Source: Bradyrhizobium diazoefficiens
GTDB lineage: Bacteria > Pseudomonadota > Alphaproteobacteria > Rhizobiales > Xanthobacteraceae
Direction of reading: 5' to 3'
DNA length: 64,000 nt
Assembly: GCF_018131185.1 (NCBI RefSeq)
Contig: NZ_JAFCJE010000001.1
Span: 1,020,001-1,084,000, forward strand
Shown here: piece after piece, positions 21,003 through 29,637 of the stretch
Numbering within the stretch: position 1 is the stretch's first letter
How the letters are laid out: every line of letters starts with the position of its first letter
Notes under the pieces: model-generated
What the model was told of the DNA's origin: nothing
What the model saw: only the letters and a program-made list of their open reading frames with translations
Databases searched by the model: none
Program-made: the position numbers and the translations under genes

Positions 21003-21536
21003 ATGCACCAGTTACAGTTTCGCCGCGTCGTTGCGGCGCTCGCAGGCAGATGCCGGTGGCCGAGGCCAGGCCTCGGCACGGCGCTCATCGGCGCCCGCAT
21101 TTTCGTCGCATTCGCGCTGCCGTCGCTCGTGCTCGCGCATGAAGCCCATCCTGTCGCCCCATCGGTTGCGCACAGCGCGGACGAGCGTGCGTTCCTGCAA
21201 GAGAACGACGCGGCGATGACCAAGATGATGAACGCCATGGCGGCCAAGCCGACCGGCGATATCGATCGCGACTTCGTTGCAATGATGAATCCGCATCATC
21301 AGGGCGCGATCGACATGGCGGTCATCGAGCTGCGTTACGGCAAGAACGAACAGCTACGGCGCATCGCCCAGGAAATCATCGTCGATCAGATGCAGGAGAT
21401 CGCGGCGATGAAGCTCGCCATCGGCGAGCCTGCAACGGATACGACGCCGGCCCCGACGCAGCCGCCATCCGTTCCAGCCGCAAACGTTCATCATCAGGAC
21501 ATGCAAATGGATATGTCCGCCGGAATGAAGAAATAG
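21003..21536 (+). CDS. DUF305 exported protein with Met/His-rich C-terminus
   Basis: 177 residues. A hydrophobic export segment (about 27-45, ending VLAHEAHP) precedes the DUF305 domain, whose signature FVAMMNPHHQGAIDMAVIEL lies at about 91-110, followed by IIVDQMQEIAAMK. DUF305 proteins are ferritin-like helical proteins often found with metal-stress genes. The tail HHQDMQMDM (163-171) looks metal-binding (copper or silver would be typical), which is inference. An in-frame start at 20976 is possible; 21003 has GGGAG at the right distance. First gene of a four-gene operon. Confidence 0.85.
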   Translation: MHQLQFRRVVAALAGRCRWPRPGLGTALIGARIFVAFALPSLVLAHEAHPVAPSVAHSADERAFLQENDAAMTKMMNAMAAKPTGDIDRDFVAMMNPHHQGAIDMAVIELRYGKNEQLRRIAQEIIVDQMQEIAAMKLAIGEPATDTTPAPTQPPSVPAANVHHQDMQMDMSAGMKK

Positions 21537-21545
21537 GAGTCATCG

Positions 21546-23015
21546 ATGAAGACGTCCCGAAGCAACCTCATGAAGAGCATTTTCCTGGCAGCCACGATGC
21601 TCGCCACCGGCTCGGCCGCATGGGCAGGGCAGGCGCCGGGCGCGCTATCCGCCCCCGATATTCCGATCAGCCATCACGATCGCGTCTATGCGGCCGAGCA
21701 GTTCTCGAACACGGTCTCGGTGACAGATCCGGTCGACAACAAGCTGCTTGGTGTGATCCGCCTGGGAGATCCGCAGCCCGGCAATTTCAGCCCGCTCTAT
21801 AAGGGCCAGGTTCTCGTGCACGGCATGGGTTTCTCCCCCGACCACAAGACGCTCGCCGTGGTCTCGATCGGCTCCAATTCGGTGAGCTTCATCGACACCG
21901 CGACCAACGCGGTCAGGCACGTGACCTATGTCGGGCGGTCGCCGCACGAGGCGTTCTATACCCCCGACGGCAAGGAGGTGTGGGTCGCCGTCCGCGGCGA
22001 AAACTACATCTCCGTGATCGATGCCAAGAGCCTGAAGGAGAAGACCCGTATCACGACCCCCAACGGACCGGGGATGCAGATCTTCTCGCCCGACGGCAAG
22101 TACGGCTACATCTGCTCGTCGTTCAATCCCGAGACCGATGTTGTTTCCGTCGCCGAGCACAGGATCATCGCCAAAGTGAAGCAGGAGAGCCCGTTCTGCC
22201 CGAACATCGCGGCGACGCCCGATGGAAACCAGGTCTGGTTCACGCTGAAGGATGTCGGCCGGACCCAGGTGTTCAACGCGAAGCCGCCGTTCAACCTGAT
22301 CAAGACGATCGACACCGGTCCGATCACCAATCACGTCAACTTCGCGCACACCGCAAAGGGCACATTCGCCTATGTCACCGTCGGTGGTCTGAACCTGGTG
22401 AGGGTGTTCCGCACGGACGATTTCTCGCAGGTCGCGACGATCCCGGTCGGTAATCTGCCCCATGGCGTCTGGCCGTCTGGCGATGGCACGCGCATTTATG
22501 TCGGCCTCGAGAACGCCGACGCCCTCGCAGCGATCGACACTGGGACCAACAGCGTGGTTGCGAATGTCCCGATCGGCCAGGCACCGCAGGCAATCGCCTA
22601 CGTTCCAGGCGCGGCGCCCGATCCGGATGACCGCCAGAATCTGCAGCCGCTGGGTGTCGCCGGCCAGGTCGCCCATCTTTCGATGGGCCCCAAGGACGGA
22701 TCGAAGGATGGCGCGGCGCCGACCAGCGTCTCGCTGTTCGACCAGGGCCTGATTCAGATATTGCAGGCTTCGGTGACAGGACTTCAACCCAAGCAGAAAT
22801 ATGTGCTTGCGCTGGCGGATCGAAATGATGGAACCGGCCCGTTGCAGCCGCTTGCGGCCTTCATGACGAATCCGGCCGGATCAGCTATCGTCAATGCGGT
22901 TGGTCCGATCCGCCAGATCGTCGATCAGTCCGCGGCCTCCGGAAAGCGATATCTCGTGATTGCCTCCGGTGACGCGGCCGAGCCCGGCGGTGCGGTCCAG
23001 ATCGAGACGCAATGA
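21546..23015 (+). CDS. YVTN/YncE-like beta-propeller, exported
   Basis: 489 residues with a signal peptide (about 1-28, cleaved after AWAG) and repeated propeller blades recognisable by SVTDPVDNKLLGVIRLGDP, SFIDTATNAVRHVTYVG, ISVIDAKSLKEKTRI and AAIDTGTNSVVANVPIG (about residues 50-360). The last ~130 residues (PLGVAGQVAHLSMGP onward) are a separate domain. Biochemical function unknown; such propellers are usually periplasmic protein- or metal-binding scaffolds. It follows the DUF305 gene by 9 bases with AGGAG before its ATG. Confidence 0.85.
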   Translation: MKTSRSNLMKSIFLAATMLATGSAAWAGQAPGALSAPDIPISHHDRVYAAEQFSNTVSVTDPVDNKLLGVIRLGDPQPGNFSPLYKGQVLVHGMGFSPDHKTLAVVSIGSNSVSFIDTATNAVRHVTYVGRSPHEAFYTPDGKEVWVAVRGENYISVIDAKSLKEKTRITTPNGPGMQIFSPDGKYGYICSSFNPETDVVSVAEHRIIAKVKQESPFCPNIAATPDGNQVWFTLKDVGRTQVFNAKPPFNLIKTIDTGPITNHVNFAHTAKGTFAYVTVGGLNLVRVFRTDDFSQVATIPVGNLPHGVWPSGDGTRIYVGLENADALAAIDTGTNSVVANVPIGQAPQAIAYVPGAAPDPDDRQNLQPLGVAGQVAHLSMGPKDGSKDGAAPTSVSLFDQGLIQILQASVTGLQPKQKYVLALADRNDGTGPLQPLAAFMTNPAGSAIVNAVGPIRQIVDQSAASGKRYLVIASGDAAEPGGAVQIETQ

Positions 23016-23055
23016 CGCGCCATCGGGCGTCAACGAAAGGCAGGCGGAGCACTCC

Positions 23056-23574
23056 ATGAAGGACATGCTGGTTCAGGTCGAACCGCTGATCCCCTCGCTC
23101 CGCCGCTATGCGCGCGCGCTGATGCGTGACCGCACAACCGCCGACGATCTGGTTCAGGATTGCCTGGAGCGCGCCGTCAGCCGTTGGCACCAGCGGCGTG
23201 ACGGCAGCGTGCGCGCCTGGCTGTTCACCATCCTCCACAATCTGGCGGTCACCCAATTCCGTCAGGCCGCGACGCGGGGAAGGCATATGCCGATCGATGA
23301 TGCAGGCGAGCGTGAGCTCGCGAGTGCCGCCGCACAGGAGCACAGGCTGATCTACCAGGACGTCCTGACCAAGCTCGCGAGGCTGCCGGAAGAGCAGCGG
23401 GCCGTGCTGTTGCTTGTTGCAGTCGAGGATTTTTCCTACGCCGACGCCGCGAAATTGCTGGATGTCCCGGTCGGAACCGTGATGTCGCGCCTGTCACGCG
23501 CGCGGGAAAGGTTGCAGCAGGAGATGGAGGGGGCTGCACCGGGGAACGTCGTGGAATTGCGGAGCATGAAATGA
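23056..23574 (+). CDS. ECF RNA polymerase sigma factor
   Basis: 172 residues: sigma region 2 (PSLRRYARALMRDRTTADDLVQDCLERAV...RAWLFTILHNLAVTQFRQ, about 11-75) and region 4 (LARLPEEQRAVLLLVAVEDFSYADAAKLLDVPVGTVMSRLSRARERL, about 108-154). No region 3, as expected for the ECF class. The frame is open from 22960; the ATG at 23056 starts just ahead of region 2. Its stop overlaps the downstream anti-sigma start. The candidate target is the GGAATA/CGTCATA site at 20943. Confidence 0.95.
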   Translation: MKDMLVQVEPLIPSLRRYARALMRDRTTADDLVQDCLERAVSRWHQRRDGSVRAWLFTILHNLAVTQFRQAATRGRHMPIDDAGERELASAAAQEHRLIYQDVLTKLARLPEEQRAVLLLVAVEDFSYADAAKLLDVPVGTVMSRLSRARERLQQEMEGAAPGNVVELRSMK

Positions 23575-24344
23575 GTCGGCGACCGATCACGGAAGATGAT
23601 CTCCACGCCTTCGTGGATCAGTCACTTGCACCCGAGCGTCTTGGAGAGGTTACGTCCTATCTGAACGATCATCCGGATGCCGCCGGGCGCGTCGCGGCCT
23701 TCGTCAGCCAGCGCGAGCAGTTGCGCGCCGCGTTGGCTTCGATTGCGGATGAACCGGTGCCGGCCGAGCTGAACCTGTCGCACATCATTGAACGTCGAAA
23801 GCGACGTCCATTGCCTGCATGGAGGGCAATCGCGGCGCTGTTGCTGGTGGGCATCGGCGGTCTCGGCGGGTGGACCGTGCGCAGCCTGTTGCAAGGTGGT
23901 TCGAACGGATTGTCCGCATTGGCGCAGGAGGCTGCCTACTCCTATGGTGTCTACGCACCGGATCGCGTGAGGCCGGTCGAAATACGTGCTTCCGACAGTG
24001 CCGAGCTCACGCAATGGGTGTCCAGCCGGCTGAAGCGGTCGGTCAAGGTGCCTGATCTCTCCACGTCGGGCTATCGGCTGATGGGAGGGCGCCTGGTTGC
24101 GACCTCGCATGGACCGGCCGCGATGTTCATGTATGACGATGATCATGGCGACCGTCTCGTCATGCTGACACGTCCAATGAGCACCGGCAGTCAGGATGCG
24201 CCGATGATGCCGCACGCGGCCGGCGATATCGCGGGCTTTGCATGGGCGGATCGTGGCATGGGCTATACGCTCGTCGGCCAGCTTCCGGGGGACACCCTTA
24301 AGCCGATCGCAAACGAGATTCGGAAACAGGCGGGACCGATCTAG
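23571..24344 (+). CDS. Membrane anti-sigma factor
   Basis: 257 residues. The cytoplasmic N-terminus ITEDDLHAFVDQSLAPERLGEVTSYLNDHPDAAGRV (6-41) is the typical anti-sigma domain but lacks the His/Cys zinc motif. One membrane helix follows (about 83-102) and then a ~150-residue periplasmic domain with VSSRLKRSVKVPDLSTSGYRLMGGRL and DDDHGDRLVMLTRP. It overlaps the sigma gene (ATGA), the usual arrangement for a sequestering partner. The signal it senses is unknown. Confidence 0.9.
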   Translation: MSRRPITEDDLHAFVDQSLAPERLGEVTSYLNDHPDAAGRVAAFVSQREQLRAALASIADEPVPAELNLSHIIERRKRRPLPAWRAIAALLLVGIGGLGGWTVRSLLQGGSNGLSALAQEAAYSYGVYAPDRVRPVEIRASDSAELTQWVSSRLKRSVKVPDLSTSGYRLMGGRLVATSHGPAAMFMYDDDHGDRLVMLTRPMSTGSQDAPMMPHAAGDIAGFAWADRGMGYTLVGQLPGDTLKPIANEIRKQAGPI

Positions 24345-24398
24345 CTTCGGAACTCGGGAAACGGGTCCGCGCATTGCGCGAACCCCGATAGCGAAGCC

Positions 24399-24844
24399 TC
24401 AATCCAGCAGCTTGGTATCGTCGGGCGCCTGCGGCGGGGTCTTGATCGCGATCGCCTTGACTTGGCCGCTGATCGGCTCGGTGCCGCCGTGCGGCGTGCC
24501 CTTCGGGATGATCACGAGGTCGCCGGGCTTCACCGTCACCTCCTTGTCGCCGAGCCAGATCGTGCCGGTGCCGTCCAGGATGGATCTCGTTGGTGTTGGG
24601 ATGCATTTGCTTGGGCACGTTGCCGGACCTGGATCGAGATGGTGGCACCGTCCGCGCTGGCGAACATCTTGGAGCGATAGCCGACCTTGTTGGCGGGCCC
24701 GAGCGCATCGCCCTCCATCTCGCCGGTATGGATGATCTGCGCGGTGATGTTCTCGGCGGCGAGTGCCGGCCGGAGCAGGTGGGTTGCACCGCATCCGGCG
24801 GCAAAGGCGGCAGCGATCGACAGCCCGGCTGTTAGGCGATTCAT
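24399..24844 (-). pseudogene. Exported cupin-domain protein, broken by two frameshifts
   Basis: Reading from 24844, a signal peptide (MNRLTAGLSIAAAFAAGCGA) and first cupin strands run in one frame to ...ATISIQV. The sequence GNVPKQMHPNTNEIH then continues in a second frame, and ILDGTGTIWLGDKEVTVKPG onward to KLLD in the third. This fits one extra base near 24630 and about five missing bases near 24590. The intact product would have been a ~145-residue single-domain periplasmic cupin with a HPNTNE metal motif. Either a pseudogene or assembly error; two indels within ~40 bases favour decay. Confidence 0.8.
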
Positions 24845-24982
24845 GGATGATACTCCCTATCGAGAATTATTCTTGTCCCGGCATGCCATTGTTCCGAATG
24901 GCCGATGGCCAGTGCCTTCGGCAGCGCTTCTCAAGCCAGCCCTGCTGCTCTATGGTGCCGCCGGCCGAACGGAGGAAAACCA

Positions 24983-26008
24983 ATGAAGAACACGATTGCC
25001 AGGCTCGTAGGCGCGCTGCTCGCACTGACGCTCACCACCTCGCTTGCCGCGGCGCAAAGCAAAGTCACCATCGCGATCGGCGGCGGCTCCTGCCTGTGCT
25101 ATCTGCCGACGGTTCTGGCGAGGCAGCTCGGCGAATACGAGAAGGCCGGCCTCAATGTCGAACTCGTCGACCTCAAGGGCGGTTCGGACGCGCTCAAGGC
25201 CGTGCTCGGCGGCAGCGCCGACGTGGTCTCGGGCTATTTCGACCATTGCGTCAATCTGGCCGCCAAGAAGCAGGAGCTGCAAGCCTTCGTGGTCTATGAC
25301 CGTTATCCCGGCCTCGTGCTGGTGGTCGCGCCCTCGCGAACCAACGACATCAAGTCGGTCAAGGATCTCGCCGGCAAGAAGGTCGGCGTCAGCGCGCCCG
25401 GTTCCTCCACCGACTTCTTCCTGAAGTATATGCTCAAGAAGAACGGCGTCGATCCCACCAGCACCGCCGTGATCGGCGTCGGCCTCGGAGCCACCGCCGT
25501 CGCCGCGATGCAGCAGGGTCAGATCGATGCGGCCGTGATGCTCGATCCCTCCGTCACCGTGCTCCAGGGCAACCACAAGGATCTGCGCATCCTTTCCGAC
25601 ACCCGCACGCAGAAGGATACGCTCGAGACGTTCGGCGGCGAATATCCGGGCGGCGCGCTGTACACGACGGCGGCCTGGATCAACAGCCACGAGAAGGAGA
25701 CGCAGGCGCTCACCAATGCGATCCTCGCCACGCTCGCATGGATTCATTCGCACACGCCTGAGGAGATCATGGCGAAGATGCCGGAAGAGACGGTCGGCAA
25801 GAACAAGGACCTCTATCTCGCCGCGCTGAAGAACACGATCCCGATGTATTCCGAGACCGGAAAGATGGATCCGAAGGGCGCGGACGCCGTGCTTTCGGTG
25901 TTCAGCGTCGGCTCACCCGAGGTGGCCAATGCCAAGATCGACGTCAGCAAGACCTTCACCAACAAGTTCGTCGAGCAGGCCAAAAAGACGACGGGGAATG
26001 CCAAATAG
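24983..26008 (+). CDS. NitT/TauT-type ABC transporter substrate-binding protein
   Basis: 341 residues with a signal peptide (about 1-24, ending SLAAAQ) and the NMT1/THI5-like fold: VTIAIGGGSCLCYLPTVLARQLG, VELVDLKGGSDALKAVLGGSADVVSGY, DLAGKKVGVSAPGSSTDFF and AAMQQGQIDAAVM. Ligands of this class include sulfonates, nitrate and pyrimidine precursors; this one cannot be assigned. GGAGG is 7 bases before the ATG. It probably serves the ATPase/permease pair at 19301-20904. Confidence 0.9.
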   Translation: MKNTIARLVGALLALTLTTSLAAAQSKVTIAIGGGSCLCYLPTVLARQLGEYEKAGLNVELVDLKGGSDALKAVLGGSADVVSGYFDHCVNLAAKKQELQAFVVYDRYPGLVLVVAPSRTNDIKSVKDLAGKKVGVSAPGSSTDFFLKYMLKKNGVDPTSTAVIGVGLGATAVAAMQQGQIDAAVMLDPSVTVLQGNHKDLRILSDTRTQKDTLETFGGEYPGGALYTTAAWINSHEKETQALTNAILATLAWIHSHTPEEIMAKMPEETVGKNKDLYLAALKNTIPMYSETGKMDPKGADAVLSVFSVGSPEVANAKIDVSKTFTNKFVEQAKKTTGNAK

Positions 26009-26037
26009 CTGACGCGAAGATGTGGTAGCCGTCTCTC

Positions 26038-26742
26038 ATGACGTCACCCATCATTCACCGCGTCACGACGCTCGATCTTGTCGTGCGGCCGATCGTCTGG
26101 CCCTTCGCGGAGGAGCGGCGCGCCGAGATCGCGGCGCATTTCGCCGAGAAACAACGCGAGCGGCCGAAGATCTGGAACGGCCGCGTGCTGCTCGGGTGCG
26201 ATCCCGTGTTCATGGACGGCCATTTCGCCTCGACCTATTTCGAGACCGATTTCGCAAGCTTCCTCGCCTGGCGCGACTGGGGCTTTCCCGGTCCTGCCGT
26301 GTTCAACGGTTTTGGCATGGGCGCGCTGCGTACGTCCGACGGCGCCTTCGTGATGGGCGAGATGGCCCAGCACACCGCCAACGCAGGCCGCATCTACTTC
26401 CCGTCGGGCACGCCGGATCTCGACGACGTCAGGGATGGCAGGCTGGACATTCCCGGCAGCGTGGTCCGCGAAATCGAGGAGGAGACCGGCCTGACCGCGG
26501 CGGACTATCGCGCCGAGCCGGACTGGCACTGCGTCGTCAGCGGCCCCACGATCGCGATGATGCAGGTGCTCGATCTCGACATGCCCGGCGACGAGGCTCG
26601 CGCTTTGATCGAAGCCAACCTCGCCCGTGAGGCCGAGCCTGAATTGTCGGCCATCCATCTGGTGCGCGGGATGAATGATCTCACCCCCACCATGCCGCGA
26701 TTTGTCACGGCCTTTATCGAGCAGCAGTTCGCCTCGCGCTGA
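26038..26742 (+). CDS. Nudix hydrolase family protein
   Basis: 234 residues. The REIEEETGL core of the Nudix box lies at 144-152, so Mg-dependent cleavage of a nucleoside-diphosphate-linked substrate is likely. The first conserved Glu of the box (position -8 from this Arg) is not obvious, with Leu/Asp there, so activity is less certain. The N-terminal ~90 residues are a separate family-specific part. It lies 29 bases after the binding-protein gene. Substrate unknown. Confidence 0.8.
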   Translation: MTSPIIHRVTTLDLVVRPIVWPFAEERRAEIAAHFAEKQRERPKIWNGRVLLGCDPVFMDGHFASTYFETDFASFLAWRDWGFPGPAVFNGFGMGALRTSDGAFVMGEMAQHTANAGRIYFPSGTPDLDDVRDGRLDIPGSVVREIEEETGLTAADYRAEPDWHCVVSGPTIAMMQVLDLDMPGDEARALIEANLAREAEPELSAIHLVRGMNDLTPTMPRFVTAFIEQQFASR

Positions 26743-26752
26743 TGCGCAAGGC

Positions 26753-26781
26753 TTGACATCCCTGCGCTCTGCCCATGTGAT
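26753..26781 (+). promoter_or_regulatory. Candidate promoter of the branched-chain-type ABC operon
   Basis: TTGACA at 26753-26758, 17-base spacer, TGTGAT at 26776-26781, about 55 bases before the binding-protein ATG. The -35 is consensus and the -10 is weak. Confidence 0.4.
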
Positions 26782-26835
26782 GGGGGCAACGAAAAGCAAG
26801 ACGAATGCAATGCACAATCGTCCAGGGAGGTTTCG

Positions 26836-28146
26836 ATGCGCCTGCGCAGGACTGCCCGTTTGCTACATGGGCTCTTGGTCGCGATATCGGCCGCGGGCTT
26901 GGCGGCGTCCGCCGAGGCCCAGGAGAAGAAGCTCAAGATCGGTGTCATCTACGATCTGACCGGTCCGCTCGCCGGCGGCGGCTCTGAGCTGCAATATACC
27001 GGCGCAAGAATCATGCTGGATCAGTACAGCGCGAAGGATGTCGAGGGCTACAAGATCGAAGCGATCTATGCCGATGCCCAGAGCAAGCCGGACGTCGCCA
27101 TCAATGAAGCGATCCGATTGATCGAGCAGGAAAAGGTCGACATGCTGCTCGGCTTCTTTTCCTCGGCGCAGTGCGTGCCGGTGGCAGCGCGCGTCGAGCA
27201 GTTGAAGAAGTTCATGTGGATCACGACCTGCATCTCGTCCGCCGTGCTGGAGAACAAGAACTACAAATACGTGTTTCGGCCGCAGGCCTCCGGCGATCAG
27301 TTCGGCATGATGACGATGGACTTCATCGCTCAGAACACGAAGGAAAAGTTAGGCAAGGACCCGAAGGACTTGCGGGTCGCCATCATCCATGAGGACGGCG
27401 CCTATGGCGTCGACGTCGCCAAGGGCAATGAGGCCGGTGCCAAGAAGGCCGGTTTCAACATCGTGCTCAGGGAAGGCTATTCGGCCACGGCCCCGGATTT
27501 GTCTGCGCTGGTCACCAAGCTGAAGCGGGCCAAGCCGGATGTGGTCTTCCACACCGGCTACAATCCCGACATCACCCTGTTGCTCCGGCAAGCCCGCGAA
27601 CAAGGGCTGAAGTTCGGTGCGCTGGTGGGACATGGCGCCGGCTACGGGGTCTATGAGAAGCTGAAAGAAGGCCTGGGCTCCGATGTCAACTACGTCTTCA
27701 ACACCGATCCGATCTCGATCTGGCTCGCCAACCAGAAAAGCATGGATCCGAAGCTGCCGCCGATCATCAAGGCGGTTGGCGAGGAGTTCGACAAGCGCAA
27801 GCCGGGGCTCGCCATCCGTTCGGCTCATGTCGGCATGGCCGCGTCCAACACCTACCTGTTCCTGACCGACGTGCTGCCGCGAGCGATCAAGAAATATGGC
27901 GGCATAGATCCGGAGTCCCTGCGCAAGGCGGCCCTCGACACCGACATACCCGAAGGCGGCACCATGCTCGGCTTCGGCGTCAAATTCCACGGCGAGGGCT
28001 CGCCGATGGCCGGGCAGAACGAGCGCTCGTTCCCCGTCGTGATCCAGTACGTCGACGACAAGTCCCATGTGGTGTGGCCGAAGAGCCAGGCGCAGCGCGA
28101 GGCCGTGCTGCCGCTGCCGAAGGGCACCACCTACAGCAACCAGTAG
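26836..28146 (+). CDS. Branched-chain-type ABC transporter substrate-binding protein
   Basis: 436 residues with a signal peptide (about 1-30, ending ASAEAQ) and a periplasmic-binding-protein type 1 fold: LKIGVIYDLTGPLAGGGSELQYTGARIMLDQ, ADAQSKPDVAINEAIRLIEQ, ALVGHGAGYGVYEKL. First gene of a seven-gene run; GGGAGG precedes the ATG. A paralogue lies at 62157 on the other strand. Ligand not assignable (amino acids, amides or aromatic acids are all known for the family). Confidence 0.92.
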   Translation: MRLRRTARLLHGLLVAISAAGLAASAEAQEKKLKIGVIYDLTGPLAGGGSELQYTGARIMLDQYSAKDVEGYKIEAIYADAQSKPDVAINEAIRLIEQEKVDMLLGFFSSAQCVPVAARVEQLKKFMWITTCISSAVLENKNYKYVFRPQASGDQFGMMTMDFIAQNTKEKLGKDPKDLRVAIIHEDGAYGVDVAKGNEAGAKKAGFNIVLREGYSATAPDLSALVTKLKRAKPDVVFHTGYNPDITLLLRQAREQGLKFGALVGHGAGYGVYEKLKEGLGSDVNYVFNTDPISIWLANQKSMDPKLPPIIKAVGEEFDKRKPGLAIRSAHVGMAASNTYLFLTDVLPRAIKKYGGIDPESLRKAALDTDIPEGGTMLGFGVKFHGEGSPMAGQNERSFPVVIQYVDDKSHVVWPKSQAQREAVLPLPKGTTYSNQ

Positions 28147-28161
28147 CGGCGGAGAGCGACG

Positions 28162-28929
28162 GTGCTGGAAGTGAACGGATTGGTGAAGCGGTTTGGTGGC
28201 TTCACCGCCGTCAACAACGTGTCGTTCAAGGTCGATCAGGGCGAGATCCTCGGTCTGATCGGCCCCAACGGCTCGGGCAAGAGCACGATCTTCAACATGC
28301 TCTCGGGTACGCTGGCGCCGACCTCCGGATCGATCCTGTTTGCCGGGCACGAGGTCGCGGGCCTTGCGCCGCACCGGATCATCAACCGCGGCATCGGCCG
28401 CACCTTCCAGATTCCTCGGCCTTTCCGCCGCCTGACCATCTTCGAGAATGTCGCGCTCGCCGGTTTCTACGGCCAGGGCCGCCACAGCCGTATCAAGGCG
28501 GAGGAAGCGGCCGAGCGATCGCTGGCGATGGTCGGCCTGCCGACCGATCGCCATGCGAGCGTCGATGGCCTGGGTGCCGCCGGTCTGAAGAAGCTCGAGC
28601 TGGCCAAGGCGCTCGCCACCGCGCCAAAGCTGTTGCTCGCGGACGAAAGCCTCGGCGGGCTCGACGAGGCCGAGATGGACCAGGCGGCCGACATGCTGCG
28701 CAACATCCGCGACGAGCTCGGCATCACCATCATCTGGGTCGAGCACATCATGGGCGTCCTGATGCGGGTCGTCGACCGCGTCATGGTGCTCGATCACGGC
28801 GAGAAGATCTCGGAGGGCCTGCCAAGCGCGGTCGCGGGCGATCCGCGCGTCATCGAGGTCTATCTCGGCACCGATGCCGAGACCACGCAAGCCGCGGCCG
28901 CCGAAGCGCGCCGCCGCGCGGGAGGTTAG
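28162..28929 (+). CDS. Branched-chain-type ABC ATPase (LivG-like)
   Basis: 255 residues, GTG start with GGAGAG upstream. Walker A GPNGSGKSTIFN (34-45), Q-loop region RTFQIPRPFRRLTIFENV, Walker B KLLLADESLGGLDEAEM and IIWVEHIMGVL. The signature motif is unusual: LGAAGLKKLELAKAL replaces the common LSYGQQRRLEIARAL form, and DES replaces DEP after Walker B. Similar variants occur in some LivG-like proteins, so activity is still expected. Ends 3 bases before the LivF-like gene. Confidence 0.9.
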   Translation: MLEVNGLVKRFGGFTAVNNVSFKVDQGEILGLIGPNGSGKSTIFNMLSGTLAPTSGSILFAGHEVAGLAPHRIINRGIGRTFQIPRPFRRLTIFENVALAGFYGQGRHSRIKAEEAAERSLAMVGLPTDRHASVDGLGAAGLKKLELAKALATAPKLLLADESLGGLDEAEMDQAADMLRNIRDELGITIIWVEHIMGVLMRVVDRVMVLDHGEKISEGLPSAVAGDPRVIEVYLGTDAETTQAAAAEARRRAGG

Positions 28930-28932
28930 CCG

Positions 28933-29637
28933 ATGCTGGAGCTCCGCGGCGTCAATGCCGGTTACGGCACGTTCCAGGCGCTGTTCGACGTCAGTCTCGA
29001 CGTCAATGCCGGTGAAGCCGTCGGCGTGATCGGCCCCAACGGCGCCGGCAAGACGACCCTGATGCGCGTCATCTCCGGCCTGATCCGGCCCTCGCGCGGA
29101 TCAATCCGGATGGAAGGTGTCGACGTCGTGGCGACGCCGCCGCACAAGATCGTCAGCCTCGGCATTGCGCATGTACCGGAGAACCGGCGGCTGTTTCCGC
29201 AGCTCACGGTCGACGACAACCTCAAGATGGGCGCCTTCATGAAGGGGGCGCGCGAGCACTATGCCGAGCGGCTCGAGGTCGTGTTCGACCTGTTTCCGCG
29301 CCTGAAGGAACGCCGCCACCAGATGGCGGGCACCATGTCCGGCGGCGAGCAGCAGATGTGCGCGATCGGCCGCGCGATGATGTCCAACCCCAAGCTGCTG
29401 CTGCTCGACGAGCCGTCGGCGGGCCTTGCGCCGGTCGTGGTGCAGCAGGTGTTCGAACTGGTGAAGCGGATCCGCGCCAGCGGGCTGACCGTGCTGATCG
29501 TCGAGCAGAACGTGCAGCAGGTGCTGAAGGTGGTCGATCGCGCCTATCTGATCGAGGCGGGGACCATCAGGGCGTCCGGCACATCGGCCGAGATGCTGGC
29601 GAGCGACACCGTCAAGGAAGCGTATCTCGGGGTGTGA
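28933..29637 (+). CDS. Branched-chain-type ABC ATPase (LivF-like)
   Basis: 234 residues: Walker A GPNGAGKTTLMRVISG, Q-loop AHVPENRRLFPQLTVDDNL, canonical signature MSGGEQQMCAIGRAMM, Walker B LLLLDEPSAGLAPVVV and VLIVEQNVQQVLKV. A normal LivF partner for the LivG-like subunit. Its TGA overlaps the permease ATG. Confidence 0.93.
   Translation: MLELRGVNAGYGTFQALFDVSLDVNAGEAVGVIGPNGAGKTTLMRVISGLIRPSRGSIRMEGVDVVATPPHKIVSLGIAHVPENRRLFPQLTVDDNLKMGAFMKGAREHYAERLEVVFDLFPRLKERRHQMAGTMSGGEQQMCAIGRAMMSNPKLLLLDEPSAGLAPVVVQQVFELVKRIRASGLTVLIVEQNVQQVLKVVDRAYLIEAGTIRASGTSAEMLASDTVKEAYLGV

Noticed and set aside
27349..28890. 513-codon minus-strand frame across the branched-chain-type binding protein and LivG-like genes
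   Set aside because: Shadow of two plus-strand genes; low-complexity His/Asp/Arg content, no domain.
28162..28929. LivG-like ATPase as an inactive subunit because of its odd signature motif
   Set aside because: Walker A, Walker B and switch regions are intact, and similar signature variants occur in functional-looking LivG-like proteins.
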